Under the pieces are notes generated by a model that ran no database searches, was not told the DNA's origin, and was given only the letters and a program-made list of their open reading frames with translations. From the NCBI GenBank assembly GCA_030609445.1, contig JAUWCF010000022.1, forward strand, positions 1 to 9,473: a DNA stretch of 9,473 nt, given 5' to 3'. Positions 5,807-9,473 of this stretch are shown here, in pieces. The DNA is from Thermoplasmatota archaeon (GTDB lineage: Archaea > Thermoplasmatota > E2 > DHVEG-1). Position numbers and translations under genes: made by a program. Within the stretch, counting starts at the first letter, position 1, and each line of letters starts with the position of its first letter.

Positions 5807-7966
5807 ATGAAGATATTTGTGAGCTTATGCTTTATATCTTCAACGTTTTTTATCAACACCGCATCTGCAGAAGATGCACCGGAGAGCCTCATTGATGCAA
5901 CATTTACCATTGAGTTTGTCACAGGAACCGATCTTGTGGTTGATGCAACAATGACTGCGTATAAACTGACAACCGACCACGCATATACTGCTGAGGAAAT
6001 TGCAAGTGCATCTGATGAAGAGATGGGTGCCTTGAAGCTCTCTATTTATCTTTTATTGAAAAATCAAATAAACGTTGTTTTTGGAGATGCTCAGATATTA
6101 AACTTTGAAATGCCAACATACAGCAGCGGGGTTTTTAATGAAGAATTAAACGTGAAGCTGACTTCTACGTTCTTTGGACTAAACGACTCTGTTGACTCAG
6201 AAAGCATGATCAACGGCGTTTTAGATATGGGTGCAGTTATAACATATAATTTTAACCTTGTTACAGAGCCGGGTTGGAACAACACATTCACCTATGTTTT
6301 GCCCGATTCGATAAATTTTAAATCTGCCAATACGGATAAGGTCTCTCTGGACACAAAAGAGATAACATGGATACTGAATTGGAATGGAGCAGATGCAGAG
6401 AAGTCGGCTACGTTGTCAACACGTTTAAAAAACCCAACCACAACATTATCCGAAACCGAAGATATTTTTCTTACTTTTGACTTGGACTCTAGCAATGTGA
6501 ATAATGTGAGGTTAACAACTATTTTTTCACTAAGGAACATGGATATACGGAAGTATGATATTTTACCAGATTTTATCACAGAACTTGGTTTTGTCCCTTC
6601 TGATGGGATACGGTTATTTATTGATAACGGTCTTCTTTCGTGGGATGATTTGTATCAAAATACCATTAAACCGGTGGAACAAACTACAATTTCAACTATT
6701 GAACATTCTTCATTTAACCAAACGCTAACGATGTTGTTTAACTGGGATTCTGAAACATCAACGAATTGTACAACACCATATAACACAACCAATATGGATG
6801 ATGTTCCTGCGATAAAAGCCGAATTAACTTCTGAGCATCCCGTAGAACTGCTGCTTTGTGATATCTCGTCTCGGGCGTTTTTCGGTCTTGTCAATGCCGG
6901 TGCTGTTGCAAACATTTCTGAAGAGGATGTTAACTTCGGTGACAGGCTTGATGAAATAGGACGGTCGTATGAAGTATTGTTGCATCTTCCGACAGAGATA
7001 TATTTAGAGGGAGACAATATTTATCGTTGGAACAAGAGCATTCCTCTTTCTGGTGTTTTTAGCTCTGATCTGCAGCCGTTACCAAAATATTCAGAGGAAA
7101 ACATCAATACCTATATTGAAATTGATATAAGTAAATTGGATCTGAATATACCAAGTTTTTTTACGGGGAAAGCTGAATTTACCGCAACCGCGCATTCAAA
7201 AGAAGACATTCGTATGTCTGTGACAAGATTTCCTATGGAGTTTGGTTTATCGGATAAGATCAATCTGCCGTATTTAAATTCTGATGCTTTCCGAGTCTGT
7301 GTTGATGAATCAGTATTTAGTACAGAAGAAGTTGACGCTTATCTGTCAAACAAGAAAGATGTTTTTGAAACGCGTATGTCAAACGTGTTAAATGGTTTAA
7401 AAATTAAAGGCGTTGTTGATAAAGATGTTTTTTCTGATTCGTTGAGTTGGGATAAAGATATTTCTCATATGGATGATGTTGCCTCTATTGTTGCTTCAAC
7501 CTATGCAAACAACCTCTACCCTGTTGGTTTTAGTTTTTCTCTTTGGCCACTGGACATGCATATTTCTAATCATACTTTTACTTTTGAAAGCATAAAAAAT
7601 CAGACTGTGACATATCGCATCGAATTTCCAAAAGGAATTTCAGTAACCGCAACAGATACGTTAAATAAATCAATACTGAAAGGAAAAACAACCGATGGAA
7701 GAGAATATATTGAGGTTTTTTTTGCATCTGATGAAGAGGCGGAAATCGACACGGTTACGTGTGTGCTTGTTGCTTCTTCTCTTTACATGCTCGGGCAGTT
7801 TTTACCATGCATCATTAGCCTTGTCCTTGTTGTAATCTTGATTATTATTGTATACATGTTCAAGAGGAAAAGAAGAGGAAGGAAACTTGTCATACGAGAA
7901 GAGGTAGATGCTTTGGGTTACGAAGGCGAGGATTTCTATGTACCTCCACCATCATCCTCAAAATAA
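5807..7966 (+). CDS. Uncharacterised secreted type I membrane protein, sequon-rich
   Basis: I do not recognise the family. From the ATG at 5807 the protein has 719 residues. A signal peptide (MK, a hydrophobic stretch, then NTASA cut before EDAPE near residue 21) precedes an outer domain of about 640 residues. A single membrane helix at about 665-685 (LPCIISLVLVVILIIIVYMF) is stopped by KRKRRGRK, followed by a cytosolic tail of about 30 residues ending PPPSSSK. The outer part is acidic and rich in beta-prone alternating sequence, with no catalytic motif I can name. It has ten N-X-S/T sites, at residues 126, 158, 304, 320, 326, 369, 409, 588, 598 and 620, so it is a likely substrate of the AglB encoded nearby. 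An S-layer-associated, adhesion or surface-sensing role is possible but speculative. The start is chosen from the ribosome binding site and the signal peptide; a GTG at 5777 is the alternative. Its stop is 3 bases from the stop of the convergent reductase gene. Confidence 0.85.
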   Translation: MKIFVSLCFISSTFFINTASAEDAPESLIDATFTIEFVTGTDLVVDATMTAYKLTTDHAYTAEEIASASDEEMGALKLSIYLLLKNQINVVFGDAQILNFEMPTYSSGVFNEELNVKLTSTFFGLNDSVDSESMINGVLDMGAVITYNFNLVTEPGWNNTFTYVLPDSINFKSANTDKVSLDTKEITWILNWNGADAEKSATLSTRLKNPTTTLSETEDIFLTFDLDSSNVNNVRLTTIFSLRNMDIRKYDILPDFITELGFVPSDGIRLFIDNGLLSWDDLYQNTIKPVEQTTISTIEHSSFNQTLTMLFNWDSETSTNCTTPYNTTNMDDVPAIKAELTSEHPVELLLCDISSRAFFGLVNAGAVANISEEDVNFGDRLDEIGRSYEVLLHLPTEIYLEGDNIYRWNKSIPLSGVFSSDLQPLPKYSEENINTYIEIDISKLDLNIPSFFTGKAEFTATAHSKEDIRMSVTRFPMEFGLSDKINLPYLNSDAFRVCVDESVFSTEEVDAYLSNKKDVFETRMSNVLNGLKIKGVVDKDVFSDSLSWDKDISHMDDVASIVASTYANNLYPVGFSFSLWPLDMHISNHTFTFESIKNQTVTYRIEFPKGISVTATDTLNKSILKGKTTDGREYIEVFFASDEEAEIDTVTCVLVASSLYMLGQFLPCIISLVLVVILIIIVYMFKRKRRGRKLVIREEVDALGYEGEDFYVPPPSSSK

Positions 7967-7969
7967 TAT

Positions 7970-9166
7970 TTATTGCTTCCTTATTGTTCTAAAAGCAGAC
8001 GGCAACAGTTTTACAAGCGACGGGTTTTTTTTAAGAAGCGGGAAAGCTAGTTTTGAAGGGTAATCAATATCTCCATACTTGCATATAATATCGATACTTT
8101 TCGCATTGTTTATTTTTTCAAGATATTTATCCATCTTTTTGTCGTCAAGGCTTTTAATCATTTTTCTAACCTTCATGCCAAGAGAGAGTTCTCTACCGAT
8201 TTCATTTGTCCAGAGTTTGTGATATTTTCTGAGAATGCGGCTGTTGAAATCACGATTTTCTAATGCATCTAATGCGACAGACGCACAGTGTTTCGCACAA
8301 AGGATCCCAGGATACACACCCCCTCCTGATGTTGGCTTTACTTGTGCTGCTGCATCTCCTACAAGCATCACATTTGAAATGGTTGTCTTTTTCAGTGCAC
8401 CCAAAGGTATCGTTCCAGCGATATGTTTTGTAGTTGTTATGTTTTGTAGGCGTTTATGTTTTAACAGGTTATTGAAACATTGTTTTAACGTATTGTTTGA
8501 TGTGTTGTCGATGCATAGTCCAACCCTTGCCTCCGTTCCTTCTTTATTTGTAGGGATTGCCCATGCAAAAAAGCCAGGTGCAATATTTCTCCCCAGGAAG
8601 ATTTCTACATATTTTGGGTCAAGATCGGTGTTTCCTGCTTTGGCACCCATGCCTTTTAAAAACTCCGTGGGTTTTGGAAAGTCAAAGCTACTTCTGATTT
8701 TTGAATGTGACCCATCAGCCCCTATCAGTAGAGAAGATTTTGTTTTGGTTGTCTGTTCGTTCTGAACTATGCTTAGTTCAATATGTTTGTTGTTTTTTTC
8801 GACAGATGATGCTTTAGCCCCTAGGTGGATTTCAACTCCGGCATCTTCTGCATCATTCATTATTTCCTGATCAAACTGAGGGCGGTCAATCACTAACGCA
8901 TGTCTTTTATCTCCACCGATTGTTAAAATATTTCCAGAGGGAGAATGAATGTGGGCACCGTAGATTTCGTTTTCAACAACCTTTGTTTTTGAAAAATCAA
9001 GGAAATCAAACACTCTTGATGTTATCAAGCCTGCGCATTTGAGAGGTGTTCCGATTTTTTTATGCTCTTCAAAAAGCGCTACGACATATCCTTTTTTTGC
9101 TATGTTTCTTGCAACAAAACCACCGATAGGGCCCCCGCCGACAACGGCAACATCATAAGTTTTCAT
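7970..9166 (-). CDS. Geranylgeranyl reductase family FAD-dependent oxidoreductase
   Basis: The protein has 398 residues, normal for this family. It has an N-terminal FAD-binding Rossmann motif VVGGGPIGG at 8-16, a conserved cysteine in PLKCAGLIT (Cys44), GADGSHSKIR at 149-158 (the second FAD motif), a substrate-site GFFAWAIP at 198-205 and the FAD motif LVGDAAAQVKPTSGGGVYPG at 268-287. In archaea such enzymes hydrogenate the double bonds of geranylgeranyl chains in digeranylgeranylglycerophospholipids, giving saturated archaeol-type lipids at the membrane. Related paralogues can act on other polyprenyls, including dolichol phosphate, so the exact substrate cannot be fixed from sequence. The ATG at 9166 starts immediately before the flavin-binding strand, as in relatives. 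A TATA element about 30 bases upstream predicts an almost leaderless mRNA. It is convergent with the surface-protein gene and divergent from the small protein at the right edge. Confidence 0.93.
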   Translation of the reverse strand: MKTYDVAVVGGGPIGGFVARNIAKKGYVVALFEEHKKIGTPLKCAGLITSRVFDFLDFSKTKVVENEIYGAHIHSPSGNILTIGGDKRHALVIDRPQFDQEIMNDAEDAGVEIHLGAKASSVEKNNKHIELSIVQNEQTTKTKSSLLIGADGSHSKIRSSFDFPKPTEFLKGMGAKAGNTDLDPKYVEIFLGRNIAPGFFAWAIPTNKEGTEARVGLCIDNTSNNTLKQCFNNLLKHKRLQNITTTKHIAGTIPLGALKKTTISNVMLVGDAAAQVKPTSGGGVYPGILCAKHCASVALDALENRDFNSRILRKYHKLWTNEIGRELSLGMKVRKMIKSLDDKKMDKYLEKINNAKSIDIICKYGDIDYPSKLAFPLLKKNPSLVKLLPSAFRTIRKQ

Positions 9167-9191
9167 ATCTATACCTGCATGTCTCCAAAGA

Positions 9192-9200
9192 TTTATAAAA
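9192..9200. promoter_or_regulatory. Shared TATA element between divergent reductase and small-protein genes
   Basis: TTTATAAAA (TTTTATAAA on the minus strand) lies centrally in the 55-base gap between the two start codons. About 26-27 bases leftward falls near 9169, next to the reductase ATG at 9166. The same distance rightward falls near 9223, at the ATG at 9222. One element could therefore serve two leaderless or near-leaderless transcripts. No other TATA-like element lies in the gap. Confidence 0.55.
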
Positions 9201-9221
9201 AAAACGGTGATTCAGGGCGTA

Positions 9222-9473
9222 ATGGCATCATTATTTGTTTTACTGCCCGCATTTGAAAATTTAGGTGGAGTATTCTTTTTTAATAGAAGGAAAGATAGAA
9301 CTGTTGAGGAGGAAACCGAAGAAGAGCATGATAATTTGTTATGTAAATTTGTGAAAGATGGCTCTGGAAGGAAAATTGGAGAGAGCGTTTCTGTCGATGA
9401 AGACATTCTAATAATCAAATCAAAAGAGAGATTTCTTGGTGTCCCTCTCAAGCATGTTGAAGATGAGGGAAAA
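9222..9473 (+). CDS. Small acidic beta-rich protein, N-terminal part (resembles DUF5749-type)
   Basis: An open frame of 84 codons runs from the ATG at 9222 to the window edge without a stop. The protein begins MASLFVLLPAFENLGGVFFF, followed by NRRKDR and an acidic run EEETEEEHD. It then has a beta-rich segment with CKFVKDGSGRKIGESVSVDE at 41-60 and LIIKSKERFLGVPLKH at 62-77. The alternating pattern and the phrases KIGESVSVD and FLGVPLKH resemble a small beta-barrel family conserved in Thermoplasmata-type euryarchaea that I recall as DUF5749. The name is from memory and the function is unknown. The start fits a leaderless transcript from the shared TATA box. An in-frame GTG at 9207 is a weaker alternative; the overlapping GGTGAT at 9206-9211 could instead act as a ribosome site. 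A minus-strand open frame over the same DNA gives only low-complexity Ser-rich sequence and is taken as spurious. Confidence 0.75.
   Translation, partial: MASLFVLLPAFENLGGVFFFNRRKDRTVEEETEEEHDNLLCKFVKDGSGRKIGESVSVDEDILIIKSKERFLGVPLKHVEDEGK

Noticed and set aside
8235..8765. Plus-strand open frame of 176 codons
   Set aside because: It is entirely antisense to the geranylgeranyl reductase FAD and substrate motifs. The length is explained by few antisense stop codons in a conserved gene.
9212..9451. Minus-strand open frame of 79 codons at the right edge
   Set aside because: It conflicts with the plus-strand frame, which has a well-placed TATA box, no stop to the edge and family-like motifs. 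The minus frame yields Ser-rich low-complexity sequence.
1..9473. CRISPR arrays, tRNA/rRNA genes, insertion sequences, toxin-antitoxin or defence genes
   Set aside because: I looked for direct-repeat/spacer patterns, tRNA-like folds, transposase motifs and terminal inverted repeats. None were seen, and nearly all the DNA is accounted for by six tightly packed genes.

Overview
The window looks like ordinary chromosomal DNA from an AT-rich euryarchaeon. It encodes an archaeal oligosaccharyltransferase (AglB/STT3 type), a geranylgeranyl-reductase-family flavoprotein, an archaeal-type PRPP synthetase and an AMMECR1-family protein. Archaeal TATA boxes (TTTATAAA-like) sit about 25-30 bases upstream of starts, and some transcripts look leaderless. 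The style of the STT3 protein and the small beta-rich protein at the right edge suggest Thermoplasmatota (Methanomassiliicoccales / marine benthic group D-like). That placement is inferred from remembered family resemblance and was not computed.

Layout. Positions 1-461 (minus) hold the N-terminal 153 residues of an AMMECR1 protein that runs off the left edge. Positions 462-530 are a compact intergenic region with a hairpin terminator for the gene to its right and a promoter for AMMECR1. Positions 531-4733 (minus) encode a 1400-residue oligosaccharyltransferase with an unusually long C-terminal tail of four beta-sandwich repeats. Positions 4812-5690 (minus) encode PRPP synthetase. Positions 5807-7966 (plus) encode a secreted, sequon-rich, single-pass membrane protein that I do not recognise. 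Positions 7970-9166 (minus) encode the geranylgeranyl-reductase-family protein, whose stop lies 3 bases from the convergent stop. Positions 9222-9473 (plus) hold the start of a small acidic protein that runs off the right edge. No stretch over 300 bases lacks a gene, and I see no RNA genes, mobile elements or CRISPR.

Possible links. The oligosaccharyltransferase attaches lipid-linked glycans to N-X-S/T sites outside the membrane. The unknown surface protein carries ten such sites and is a plausible substrate. The enzyme's own C-terminal extension carries twelve. The reductase saturates isoprenoid chains, either of membrane lipids or possibly of the dolichol glycan carrier. PRPP synthetase and AMMECR1 have housekeeping or unknown roles.

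The most notable items are the repeat-bearing, sequon-rich tail of the oligosaccharyltransferase, the uncharacterised surface protein, and two divergent gene pairs that each appear to share one TATA element. I found no evidence for a defence system or other wholly new multi-gene system.
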